A DNA stretch of 64,000 bases from Pseudoalteromonas nigrifaciens (lineage in GTDB: Bacteria > Pseudomonadota > Gammaproteobacteria > Enterobacterales > Alteromonadaceae): NCBI RefSeq assembly GCF_002221505.1, contig NZ_CP011037.1, forward strand, positions 558,001 through 622,000. The letters are read 5' to 3'. The notes beneath the pieces were generated by a model, which saw only the letters and a program-made list of their open reading frames with translations, was not told where the DNA came from and searched no databases. The position numbers and the translations under genes are program-made. Positions 1 to 7,433 of the stretch are shown in pieces. Each line of letters begins with the position of its first letter. Positions within the stretch are counted from its first letter, which is position 1.

Positions 1-1
1 T

Positions 2-67
2 TATTATCAAGCATTAAAGTTGTTTATTAAAAGAGTGCCTTTTTTAGGCCACTCAGGTAAGCCATAA
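2..67 (+). CDS. DUF1365 family protein, C-terminal end only
   Basis: The open frame enters from the left edge and codes for 21 residues ending in LFIKRVPFLGHSGKP before a TAA stop. From memory, DUF1365 proteins usually end in a similar block (ALKL-w-K-gVPFy-hP). The gene lies directly upstream of the Cfa-like gene, where DUF1365 genes are commonly found. Only the last residues are inside the window, so the identification rests on this short match and on the neighbourhood. DUF1365 has no firmly assigned biochemical role that I know of. Confidence 0.65.
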   Translation, partial: YYQALKLFIKRVPFLGHSGKP

Positions 68-111
68 AGCAAGTTGTTATGTTGTTTAAGAGTAATAATA
101 TAGGTGATTTT

Positions 112-1374
112 ATGGAAAAAGCGACGCATTTACGTTGTCAAAATAATCGAAGCTGGCTTACTAATTTATATAAAAAAATAGTATTTAAAGCCTTTTCATC
201 GATTCAAACAGGGCAAATAACGTTAGTTGATAATAACGAACGCATTACTTTTGGCGATTTATCGTCAGCTGCAAAAGTAACGATTACTGTTAATAATAAA
301 GCAATGTACAAAGCATTTTGTTTGTCGGGTAGTGTGGGCGCAGGCGAGTCTTATATTTTAGGACAATGGTCTTGCGATAACTTAACTCAGCTGATCGAAA
401 TATTTGCAATTAATCAAAATCAATTAGATGCTTTTGAAAAAAAGTTTTCTTTTTTCAGTAATATTGTCAATCGCTTAAATCACTTAAAAAACAAAAACTC
501 AGAATCGGGTTCGAAAAAAAATATTATTGCTCATTATGATTTAGGGAATGATTTATACGAATCGTTTTTAAGCAAAGAAATGCTCTATTCGTGTGCAGTC
601 TATCCCGAAAAAGAAGCAACCTTAGAGCAAGCTCAACAGTATAAGTTACAACGAATTTGTGAACAAGTTGAACTACAAAAAGGCGACTCGGTAATAGAGA
701 TAGGCACCGGATGGGGGGCATTCGCAATTTATGCAGCTACTCATTACGACTGCTATGTTACTACCACGACTATATCTGATGAGCAGCACGACTATGTTGA
801 ACAAAAAGTGAAGCAACTTGGGCTTGAACATAAAATAACTTTGCTTAAATTAGACTACCGTTCACTTAAAGGGCAATACGATAAACTGGTTTCAATTGAG
901 ATGATTGAAGCGGTAGGGCACGATTACCTACCAAGCTTTTTTACTCAATGTAGTGCGTTATTAAAAGATGATGGCGCTATGCTTATTCAGGCGATTACTA
1001 TTGGCGATCAGCGTTATAAACATTATTTAAAAAACTCAGATTTTATTCAGCAATATATTTTTCCTGGTGGTTGTTTGCCATCGTTAAATGAAATGAGTGA
1101 ACAAATTAAAAATAATACCGATATGGTTATTCATACCGTAAACGATATTGGTGCCCATTATGCACGTACACTTGCCGATTGGCGTACGCGCTTTATACAA
1201 AGCTGGCCAGACTTAGACAGCTCTAAATTTGATGAGCGCTTTTATCGTTTGTGGTTATTTTACTTTGCTTACTGCGAAGGTGCATTTAGAGCACGTGCAA
1301 CTAGTACCGTGCATTTAATGGCGCGTAAACCACGTTTTATCAGTACTGATGATGAAATTGCACTCGGTTATTAA
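112..1374 (+). CDS. Cyclopropane-fatty-acyl-phospholipid synthase-like methyltransferase
   Basis: This is a SAM-dependent methyltransferase of the Cfa/CMAS family, expected to modify unsaturated acyl chains of membrane phospholipids at the inner membrane face. Counting from the chosen start, the SAM-binding motif VIEIGTGWG lies at about residues 194-202. The family Cys (YSCAVY, about 161) and Glu (EMIEAVG, about 266) are present. The E. coli Cfa position LLHTIG reads LIQAITIG here, so a His I associate with the bicarbonate site is replaced by Gln. I chose the ATG at 112 because AGGTGA lies just upstream; an ATG at 79 in the same frame would add 11 residues. It follows a DUF1365 gene and overlaps the DUF2878 gene, so these are probably co-transcribed. 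It may make a methylated rather than a cyclopropane product. Confidence 0.88.
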   Translation: MEKATHLRCQNNRSWLTNLYKKIVFKAFSSIQTGQITLVDNNERITFGDLSSAAKVTITVNNKAMYKAFCLSGSVGAGESYILGQWSCDNLTQLIEIFAINQNQLDAFEKKFSFFSNIVNRLNHLKNKNSESGSKKNIIAHYDLGNDLYESFLSKEMLYSCAVYPEKEATLEQAQQYKLQRICEQVELQKGDSVIEIGTGWGAFAIYAATHYDCYVTTTTISDEQHDYVEQKVKQLGLEHKITLLKLDYRSLKGQYDKLVSIEMIEAVGHDYLPSFFTQCSALLKDDGAMLIQAITIGDQRYKHYLKNSDFIQQYIFPGGCLPSLNEMSEQIKNNTDMVIHTVNDIGAHYARTLADWRTRFIQSWPDLDSSKFDERFYRLWLFYFAYCEGAFRARATSTVHLMARKPRFISTDDEIALGY

Positions 1375-1852
1375 TTTTGTGTTATTTCAAGCAGTGTGGT
1401 TTTTATCCTTACTGCTTGAATCAAGCTCTGTTGTGTTTAGTAGCGCTATTATTGCGTTGATGTTTTATTTATCAAAACAAAAGAAGCACGACGCATTACT
1501 GGTTTTAGTGGCTTTGCCCTTGGCTTTATTGAGCGAGTTTATTGCCGTTAAAAGTGGCTTATTAGAGTTTAAAGTATCCCCATTTCCTGTTTGGCTTGCC
1601 TTATTGTGGTTTGCATTACTGCTTAGCATAAACACCTCAATGCGCTTTTTAATCTCACTAAAACTTTGGCAAGTATTTATTATTTGCCTTGTGTTTTCCC
1701 CTGCAAGTTACTGGGCCGGCGCGCGCTTTGAAGTGCTAAATTTAGGCCTGCCACTATTGGAGTTTTGGCTGGTATACGGTGCTCTTTGGGCTGCTGTATT
1801 TACTTTAATTATTTTAGCTAATTTAAAACTTAAATTACTTATTACTCGCTGA
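1349..1852 (+). CDS. DUF2878 family integral membrane protein
   Basis: This 167-residue, very hydrophobic protein has about five or six predicted membrane spans with short connecting loops, ending in a basic tail (LKLKLLITR). It resembles the DUF2878 family, which is repeatedly found next to cfa-like and DUF1365 genes. The start overlaps the end of the Cfa-like gene by 26 bases in another frame, which points to translational coupling. A second ATG three bases in (1352) is equally possible. No catalytic motif is visible. The role is unknown; context suggests a membrane partner in the lipid-modification cluster. Confidence 0.75.
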   Translation: MMKLHSVINFVLFQAVWFLSLLLESSSVVFSSAIIALMFYLSKQKKHDALLVLVALPLALLSEFIAVKSGLLEFKVSPFPVWLALLWFALLLSINTSMRFLISLKLWQVFIICLVFSPASYWAGARFEVLNLGLPLLEFWLVYGALWAAVFTLIILANLKLKLLITR

Positions 1853-1905
1853 TCCTCGCCCTTGCCGCTCCCGTATGATTATTCACTTACCTGAAGGGAT
1901 TTACC

Positions 1906-2397
1906 ATGAACGCTATATTTAAAGTACTGTGTATTTGTTTACTCACAACGAGTTGTGTTGCTGCGGCACAAATTAGCTTAACGAAGGTAGGGGATGCGCG
2001 GATGGAGTATTTATTTTGGGATGTATACGACGCTACGTTATTTACTACAACGGGAGAGTATAAGTTAGGCGATAATCCGATTAAATTTAAGCTGACTTAT
2101 TTGCGTGACTTTGCTGCTAAAGACATAGTAAAAGCGACCAACGAGCAGTGGCAACATTTAGGTAAAAAACAGCTAACAACGCAATATAGCGATAAATTAT
2201 TAGCGATGTGGCCAAATATAAAAAAAGGCGAGTCGTTAACGCTCGTAACAGACAAGCAAGGGCTTAGTGTTTTTTATCATAATGATAAACACATTGGTGA
2301 AATTAATGAGCCTGGCTTTGCCGCTGACTTTTTGGCGATTTGGCTGAGCGAAAATACCTCTGAGCCCGCACTTCGAAAGCAATTATTAGGAAATTAA
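1906..2397 (+). CDS. Chalcone isomerase-like periplasmic protein
   Basis: This 163-residue protein has an N-terminal signal peptide (hydrophobic run LCICLLTTSCVAAA) followed by a domain resembling the chalcone-isomerase-like family of bacteria. Supporting blocks are ISLTKVGDARMEYLFWDVYDATLF near the N-terminus and the LTYLRDFAAKDIVKAT region. Bacterial members are not expected to act on flavonoids, and some of them bind fatty acids or lipids. It sits 53 bases after the DUF2878 gene and one base before the DUF3833 gene. A good ribosome binding site (GAAGGGA) precedes the ATG. The signal sequence contains a Cys, but no proper lipobox is evident, so a soluble periplasmic protein is likelier than a lipoprotein. 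Confidence 0.8.
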   Translation: MNAIFKVLCICLLTTSCVAAAQISLTKVGDARMEYLFWDVYDATLFTTTGEYKLGDNPIKFKLTYLRDFAAKDIVKATNEQWQHLGKKQLTTQYSDKLLAMWPNIKKGESLTLVTDKQGLSVFYHNDKHIGEINEPGFAADFLAIWLSENTSEPALRKQLLGN

Positions 2398-2398
2398 T

Positions 2399-2938
2399 AT
2401 GACAATTTTAAATTATGCAAAAGTAACCTTTGCCGCTATATGTGCGCTGTTATTGGTAAGTTGCTCTGCCCCCAATGTCGAACATTACAATAACACCTCT
2501 CCAGAATTTGACTTTAAAACGTTTTTTAGCGGAAATTTAAAAGCCTATGGCGTTGTACAAGACTATAAAGGTGAATTAACCCGCAAGCTCGTGGTTGACA
2601 TGCATGCAAGCTGGGAGGGCAACCAAGGCGTTATAGAAGAAGATTTTATTTATGATGATGGTGAAACTCAAAAACGTATTTGGAAAGTAACACTCAATGA
2701 TGACAAGAGTTTAACCGGCACTGCAGATGATGTTTTAGGCACAGCTAAAGGGAAAAGTGATGGCAGTGTATTTCATTGGAATTACGATGTTGAACTGCCT
2801 TACGATGGCAGCACTTTAACGGTAAACTTTGATGATTGGATGTACTTGGTAACACAAACTCGCTTGATAAACCGTACGTCTATTGTTAAGTTTGGTATCG
2901 AAGTTGGGGAAGTTACCTTGGTTATCGAAAAAATATAG
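2399..2938 (+). CDS. DUF3833 family lipoprotein
   Basis: This is a 179-residue protein with a lipoprotein signal peptide: a hydrophobic stretch, then the lipobox LLVSC with Cys at about residue 22, followed by SAPN. The mature part contains FFSGNLKAYGVVQDYKGELTR and the FDDWMYLV block typical of DUF3833. It begins one base after the stop of the chalcone-isomerase-like gene, so it is almost certainly the last gene of the same operon. The fold suggests a small beta-rich, possibly lipid-binding outer-membrane lipoprotein, but no function is established. No clear terminator was seen directly after the stop. Confidence 0.8.
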   Translation: MTILNYAKVTFAAICALLLVSCSAPNVEHYNNTSPEFDFKTFFSGNLKAYGVVQDYKGELTRKLVVDMHASWEGNQGVIEEDFIYDDGETQKRIWKVTLNDDKSLTGTADDVLGTAKGKSDGSVFHWNYDVELPYDGSTLTVNFDDWMYLVTQTRLINRTSIVKFGIEVGEVTLVIEKI

Positions 2939-3147
2939 CTTATGACTTTGTGGCTTAACTTGCGTTAAAATTGCACTTAAATTAAGTCTTTGTTAACTCA
3001 ACACGCTGTATTTTACCGATAATTATTTTAATTTTACGCATTTTATAAGATTTTAAGCAAAAAATGCAATTTGCTGTTGCTAACTCTTCAAAAATGCATA
3101 AAGATAGGTTTTGCGAAGGCAAAATAATAACGAATAGGAATCAAATA

Positions 3148-3423
3148 ATGAATAAAGCTCAATTAGTTGAAAAAATTGCTACTGATGCAGAAATCTCTAA
3201 AGCCGCTGCTACACGCGCTCTTGACGCGTTTACTGGCGCTGTAACTTCTTCTTTAAAAGAAGGTGATTCAGTAGCGTTAGTTGGTTTTGGTACTTTTTCA
3301 GTTAAAGAACGTGCAGCACGTACTGGCCGTAACCCACAAACGGGTGCTGAGATCCAAATCGCAGCGGCAACTATCCCAAGCTTTAAAGCAGGTAAAGGTC
3401 TTAAAGATCAAGTAAACCTTTAA
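3148..3423 (+). CDS. hup: Histone-like DNA-binding protein HU
   Basis: This 91-residue protein is a member of the HU/IHF family, which binds and bends DNA as a dimer in the nucleoid. It begins [21 protein letters not shown] and carries the HU signature around [21 protein letters not shown], followed by the C-terminal core [15 protein letters not shown]. The length matches HU. An in-frame ATG at 3064 would add 28 residues with no HU similarity. The ATG at 3148 has AGGAA upstream and fits the family start, so I chose it. The gene stands alone with a strong terminator behind it. Whether it is the alpha-type or beta-type subunit cannot be settled here. Confidence 0.95.
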   Translation: MNKAQLVEKIATDAEISKAAATRALDAFTGAVTSSLKEGDSVALVGFGTFSVKERAARTGRNPQTGAEIQIAAATIPSFKAGKGLKDQVNL

Positions 3424-3448
3424 TTGTAGGTTTATCTAATTAAATGAA

Positions 3449-3474
3449 AAGAGGGCCTTTTAGCCCTTTTTTTT
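3449..3474 (+). terminator. Intrinsic terminator after HU
   Basis: A GGGC/GCCC stem with an A-rich 5' arm and a run of eight T follows the HU stop codon by about 25 bases. This is a classical Rho-independent terminator for the HU transcript. Confidence 0.85.
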
Positions 3475-3531
3475 ATGCCTAAAATATTTGCCAACCTTGA
3501 TAACATTATAATTACATTTAATAATTGTAAT

Positions 3532-3567
3532 AAAGTTAATCCACCTTTATTAAGGTGGATTAACTTT
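3532..3567 (-). terminator. Terminator of ilvIH (perfect 16-bp hairpin)
   Basis: The two arms (3532-3547 and 3552-3567) are perfectly complementary over 16 bases around a TATT loop. The hairpin begins nine bases after the ilvH stop codon on the minus strand. T-rich sequence lies on both sides, so it could work in both directions; its position makes it the ilvIH terminator. Confidence 0.75.
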
Positions 3568-3575
3568 TTAGTTAT

Positions 3576-4076
3576 TTATTTGGCTTTTAGGGCTTTATCG
3601 CCACGGCCAATGCCAACTGCACCAGAGCGCACTACCTCAATAATGTCGGTTTCGTGGCGTAGCGTATCTAAAAATGATTCAATTTTATCTGTGCTACTCA
3701 CTAACTGTAGGCTATAACTTAGCCGGCCCATATCTAAAATAGTCCCTTGGAATACATCTGCTACGCGGGTAACCGCTGCGCGTGTTGTTTCGTCTTGGGC
3801 AAATACTTTAACCAATAATAGTTCACGCTCAATATGACTCATTTCGGTTAAATCAATAATTTTTAGTACATCAACAAGCTTGTTTACCTGTTTGGTAATT
3901 TGCTCTACTACACGGTCATCACCCATAGTGGTAATAGTAATGCGCGATAAAGACTGATCATCCGTTGTGCCAACTGTTAGGCTGTCGATGTTATAAGCAC
4001 GCTGCGAAAATAATCCTACAATACGCGACAGTGCTCCTGGTTCGTTTTCTAATAATATAGATAAAATACGACGCAT
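3576..4076 (-). CDS. ilvH: Acetolactate synthase small (regulatory) subunit
   Basis: This is the regulatory subunit of acetohydroxyacid synthase, the first common enzyme of valine, leucine and isoleucine synthesis. The 166-residue length fits IlvH. An N-terminal ACT domain is seen in ILSILLENEPGALSRIVGLF and YNIDSLTVG, which carries the valine-feedback site in this family. The C-terminal part (IERELLLVKV, ILDMGRLSYSLQLV) matches the IlvH C-domain. The start codon overlaps the ilvI stop by one base (TAATG), so the two subunits are translationally coupled. Expression is governed by the leader peptide and attenuator upstream of ilvI. Confidence 0.95.
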   Translation of the reverse strand: MRRILSILLENEPGALSRIVGLFSQRAYNIDSLTVGTTDDQSLSRITITTMGDDRVVEQITKQVNKLVDVLKIIDLTEMSHIERELLLVKVFAQDETTRAAVTRVADVFQGTILDMGRLSYSLQLVSSTDKIESFLDTLRHETDIIEVVRSGAVGIGRGDKALKAK

Positions 4077-5800
4077 TATGCTTTTACTCCTTTACGTAGC
4101 CACATCTCATCAATGCCACCAAACTTAATTTGCATTGGGTATACATGTTCTTTTTCGTCTACAAGAATGTCTAAAAATACTAAACGATCGTTAATCGACA
4201 TGGCTTTGTCGATAGCCGGTTGTAACTCATCTAGGGTGTTTACTTTAATACCTACATGGCCGTAGCTTTCTACTAATTTAACAAAATCAGGCAAAGATTC
4301 CATGTAAGATGATGAATGACGCCCGCCATACACCATATCTTGCCATTGGCGTACCATGCCTAAAGAGCGGTTATTTAATGACACGACTTTTACCGCTAAG
4401 TTATATTGTAAACACGTAGCTAGCTCTTGAATATTCATTTGAATAGAGCCGTCGCCAGTAATACATACCGATTCTTTATCCGGAAAAGCAAGTTTTACAC
4501 CCATGGCTGCAGGTAAGCCAAAGCCCATAGTGCCAAGGCCGCCTGAGTTGATCCACTGACGCGGATGTTTAAACGGGTAATACTGGGCTGCAAACATTTG
4601 ATGTTGGCCAACATCAGAGCTTACATAAGCGTCGCCATTGGTGGCTTTATAAACCGCTTCAATTACGGCTTGCGGTTTAATTGCATCGCCATCGGTGTTA
4701 TAGCTTAAGCACTTTTGTTCGCGCCAACTGATAATTTGACGCCACCAATCTTCTTGGGCGCTGCGATCAATTTGAATAGGGCTCTTATCAATACCAGCTT
4801 GTAGCTGCTCTAGTACGGTTGCAAGACAGCCAACTACCGGAATGTGAGCTTTAATTGTTTTAGAAATAGACGTTGGATCAACATCTACATGCACTATAGT
4901 GGCGTTGGGACAAAATTTTTGCACATTATTGGTGACCCGATCATCAAAACGCGCCCCTAATGCTAATATTACATCGGCATTAGCCATGGCTTTATTGGCT
5001 TCAAGGGTGCCATGCATACCTAGCATGCCTACAAAGTTTGGATGCACACCTGAAATGCCACCTAGCCCCATAAGGGTATTGGTAATTGGCGCATTTAGTG
5101 ACTCTACCAAGTGAGTTAATTGCTCAGAAGTGTTTGAAATTACAATTCCGCCGCCAGAGTACACTACCAGTTTTTTTGCTTCTAGTATGGCGGTAACGGC
5201 TTTTCGTATTTGTTTTGAGTGGCCTTTAGTGTTTGGGTTGTAAGTTCTTAAATCGGTAGATTTAGGAAATTCATAATCAAACTTTATCTCAGGGTTTAGC
5301 ATGTCTTTTGGCAGCTCTACTACCACTGGGCCTGGGCGGCCTGTGCTGGCAATATAAAAAGCTTTAGCTAAAATAGTTGGGATATCTTTTGCGCTTCTGC
5401 AGTTAAAACTGTGCTTTACTATAGGGCGCGAGCAACCAACGATATCGGTTTCTTGAAAAGCATCATCACCAATCAAGTTGGTAGGTACTTGCCCTGATAG
5501 CACGACCATTGGAATGGAGTCCATATAGGCTGTAGCAATGCCGGTAATACAGTTTGTAGCACCAGGGCCTGATGTTGCCAATACTACGCCTACATCGCCA
5601 GTAGCACGCGCATAACCATCGGCCATATGTGTGGCGGCTTGCTCATGACGAACTAAAATATGTTCAATGTCGTCTTGCTGGAAAAGCGCATCGTATAAAT
5701 CTAATACTGACCCCCCGGGGTAGCCAAATATGTATTTAACCTTTAATTCTTTTAATGCCTGAACAACTAGTTCAGAACCATTATATTGTTGTTTGCTCAT
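4076..5800 (-). CDS. ilvI: Acetolactate synthase large (catalytic) subunit
   Basis: This ThDP-dependent enzyme condenses two pyruvates, or pyruvate with 2-ketobutyrate, in branched-chain amino acid synthesis. From the chosen start it is 574 residues, the usual AHAS length. The N-terminal ThDP-binding domain ([22 protein letters not shown], then the catalytic Glu in [15 protein letters not shown]) is clear. The FAD-binding middle domain and the C-terminal ThDP/Mg motif [14 protein letters not shown] are also present. The frame extends ten residues upstream to 5830, but that extension lies against the attenuator stem. The ATG at 5800 has AGAGGA six bases upstream and starts [13 protein letters not shown]. 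With ilvH it forms an isozyme III-like pair. Confidence 0.95.
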   Translation of the reverse strand: MSKQQYNGSELVVQALKELKVKYIFGYPGGSVLDLYDALFQQDDIEHILVRHEQAATHMADGYARATGDVGVVLATSGPGATNCITGIATAYMDSIPMVVLSGQVPTNLIGDDAFQETDIVGCSRPIVKHSFNCRSAKDIPTILAKAFYIASTGRPGPVVVELPKDMLNPEIKFDYEFPKSTDLRTYNPNTKGHSKQIRKAVTAILEAKKLVVYSGGGIVISNTSEQLTHLVESLNAPITNTLMGLGGISGVHPNFVGMLGMHGTLEANKAMANADVILALGARFDDRVTNNVQKFCPNATIVHVDVDPTSISKTIKAHIPVVGCLATVLEQLQAGIDKSPIQIDRSAQEDWWRQIISWREQKCLSYNTDGDAIKPQAVIEAVYKATNGDAYVSSDVGQHQMFAAQYYPFKHPRQWINSGGLGTMGFGLPAAMGVKLAFPDKESVCITGDGSIQMNIQELATCLQYNLAVKVVSLNNRSLGMVRQWQDMVYGGRHSSSYMESLPDFVKLVESYGHVGIKVNTLDELQPAIDKAMSINDRLVFLDILVDEKEHVYPMQIKFGGIDEMWLRKGVKA

Positions 5801-5830
5801 CCTCATTCCTCTGCCGTTATTTTTATGCAT

Positions 5831-5861
5831 AAAAAAACCCCCGCATGGGGCGGGGGTTTTT
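5831..5861 (-). terminator. ilv attenuator terminator
   Basis: A very GC-rich hairpin (CCCCCGC paired with GCGGGGG around a five-base loop) is flanked by A7/T5 arms. On the minus strand it ends in seven T directly before ilvI. It sits between the leader-peptide stop (5880) and the ilvI start (5800), the position expected of an attenuator. Ribosome stalling on the branched-chain codons of the leader peptide would favour an alternative pairing and allow read-through into ilvI. Confidence 0.88.
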
Positions 5862-5879
5862 AAAAAGCAGTATCACCTT

Positions 5880-5951
5880 TCAATACATCCCCGCTGGGCT
5901 TATAACTAAGACCAGTACGAGCACGACTAATAGGCGAATTGTAGTATTCAT
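5880..5951 (-). CDS. ilvL: ilv operon leader peptide
   Basis: This 23-residue open frame starts ATG-AAT-ACT-ACA and ends TAT-TGA. Residues 5 to 17 are almost entirely branched-chain: Ile, Arg, then a block of Leu and Val (RLLVVLVLVLVI) before SPAGMY. Twelve of the 23 residues are Leu, Val or Ile. That composition, the small size and the strong hairpin 19 bases downstream are the hallmarks of an attenuation leader peptide like ivbL or ilvL. It lies 80 bases upstream of the ilvI start. The ribosome binding site is weak (AGAG, nine bases upstream). Confidence 0.88.
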   Translation of the reverse strand: MNTTIRLLVVLVLVLVISPAGMY

Positions 5952-6012
5952 AATTAATTACTCTATTACAAAGCGTTAATACTGCTTTAAACTAAAATTG
6001 TGTATGTGGTTA

Positions 6013-6041
6013 TTTTTAAGGGTTTTGAGGGAGTATGTCAA
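6013..6041 (-). promoter_or_regulatory. Candidate sigma-70 promoter of the ilv leader transcript
   Basis: On the minus strand a perfect -35 box TTGACA (6041-6036) is followed after 17 bases by TAAAAA (6018-6013) as a -10 box. Transcription would start near 6005, about 55 bases before the leader-peptide ATG. The -35 and spacing are excellent, the -10 is imperfect. A second weaker pair (TTTAAA, 17 bases, TAATAG) lies closer to the leader ATG but would leave almost no 5' leader. Confidence 0.5.
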
Positions 6042-6165
6042 CTGTGAAATGGCTTTTCTGCATTATTTTTTCTCATCATGCTATTTTTGTGCTGGAGTTA
6101 GTTGTTTTTTGAGGTTTTAAAGTAAGTGGGGGGAGGTTTTATGCAGGTTTGCAATTTTGAATATT

Positions 6166-6191
6166 AAAAAGCCAGCAATTGCTGGCTTTTT
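6166..6191. terminator. Bidirectional terminator after the isocitrate dehydrogenase gene
   Basis: A perfect palindrome has eleven-base arms (AAAAAGCCAGC and its complement) around AATT. It lies 47 bases past the stop of the minus-strand dehydrogenase gene. A and T runs at both ends allow function in either direction. Confidence 0.85.
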
Positions 6192-6238
6192 ATATCAGTA
6201 CGCTTACAAGTACTTATGTATGTACTTTATACTTTATA

Positions 6239-7246
6239 TTACAAACGGTCGATAACAGCTTGAGTAAAGTCTGTTGTACCGTGGCTGCCGCCTAAATCGC
6301 GAGTAGTACGATCGCCTGACTTAATCACATCAGCAACTGCACTTCTAATGCGCTCTGCGGTGTCGCCCATATTTAAATGCTCAAGCATTTGAATAGACGC
6401 TAAAATTACAGAAGTAGGGTTAGCTAGGTTTTTACCTGCAATATCAGGCGCACTGCCGTGTACTGCTTCAAAAATTGCAGTATCTTCGCCAATGTTAGCA
6501 CCTGGTGCCATGCCTAAGCCGCCAACTAAACCAGCACATAGGTCTGATAAAATATCACCAAATAAGTTTGTGGTTACTATTACGTCAAACTCTTCTGGCG
6601 TCATTACTAGTTTCATACAGGTTGCATCAACAATCATTTCGGTTGATTCAATTTCTGGGAAACGTTCTGCAACTTCACGCGCTACTTTTAAAAACAGGCC
6701 TGAAGTAGATTTTAAAATATTTGCTTTATGTACCGCTGTTACTTTTTTACGGCCTTCACGTACTGCTAGCTCGTAAGCAAACGTTACGATTTTTTCTGCG
6801 CCTTCGCGAGTAATAACAGATTTTGCTTCTGCTTCGTTACCATCTTCACTTACAATTTGACCAGCGCCAGAGTACATACCTTGGGTGTTTTCACGAATAG
6901 TGATGATATCAATATCATCATAACGTGCTTTTGTGCCTACAAACGATTTAACAGGACGTACGTTTGCGTACAAACCAAATTGCTTACGTAGTGTTACGTT
7001 TATAGAAGTAAAGCCTTCACCAACTGGCGTTGTTAAAGGACCTTTTAAGGTGATTTTGTTTTTAGCGATAGTATCGATTGTGTCTTGCGGAAGTAACTCA
7101 CCTGTTTTTTCAAGTGCAGCTAGGCCAGCATCAACAAATTCATAATCAAAATCGCATCCTGCGGCTTTTAGTATTTCAAGTGCTGAGTCGATAATGCTAG
7201 GGCCGATGCCGTCGCCTTTGATCACTGTTATGGTTTGTTTGGCCAT
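6239..7246 (-). CDS. NAD-type isocitrate dehydrogenase (isocitrate/isopropylmalate dehydrogenase family)
   Basis: From the ATG at 7246 (AGGA seven bases upstream) the product has 335 residues. This matches short NAD-dependent isocitrate dehydrogenases rather than the longer NADP Icd. The family motifs are present: GDGIGPSI at the N-terminus, the substrate loop SINVTLRKQFGLYANVRPVKS, RENTQGMYSG, the metal-binding Asp pair in NLFGDILSDLCAGLVGG, and HGSAPDIAGKNLANPTS in the cofactor region. It should oxidise isocitrate to 2-oxoglutarate with CO2 release. Isopropylmalate dehydrogenase is the main alternative, but the arginine-rich substrate loop and the absence of leu neighbours favour isocitrate. 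An in-frame start at 7279 is less likely. Confidence 0.82.
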   Translation of the reverse strand: MAKQTITVIKGDGIGPSIIDSALEILKAAGCDFDYEFVDAGLAALEKTGELLPQDTIDTIAKNKITLKGPLTTPVGEGFTSINVTLRKQFGLYANVRPVKSFVGTKARYDDIDIITIRENTQGMYSGAGQIVSEDGNEAEAKSVITREGAEKIVTFAYELAVREGRKKVTAVHKANILKSTSGLFLKVAREVAERFPEIESTEMIVDATCMKLVMTPEEFDVIVTTNLFGDILSDLCAGLVGGLGMAPGANIGEDTAIFEAVHGSAPDIAGKNLANPTSVILASIQMLEHLNMGDTAERIRSAVADVIKSGDRTTRDLGGSHGTTDFTQAVIDRL

Positions 7247-7433
7247 TAACTTATCCTTTAAAGAGTTTGATTTGCACATAAATTGTGGCTCCGAGGGAGC
7301 AACTGCTTGTTAGAAAATTTATGTGAACGAGCTTGAGAGTTCAAGGGCGCATTTATACCAATTATTAAGTCATTTTGCCAGTTTATACTATTAATACTGG
7401 GTATAACCGCTGTTTATAGTTAAAATAAGTAGC

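Noticed and set aside
524-727. Minus-strand open frame of 67 codons inside the Cfa-like gene
   Set aside because: It lies wholly antisense to a well-supported gene and has no family resemblance or ribosome binding site.
3475-3717. Plus-strand frame of 80 codons near the ilvIH terminator
   Set aside because: It spans the 16-base hairpin and the antisense of ilvH, and its translation has no recognisable features.
5862-6012. T-box upstream of ilvI
   Set aside because: There is no T-box consensus, and the Leu/Val/Ile-rich leader peptide explains the attenuator fully.
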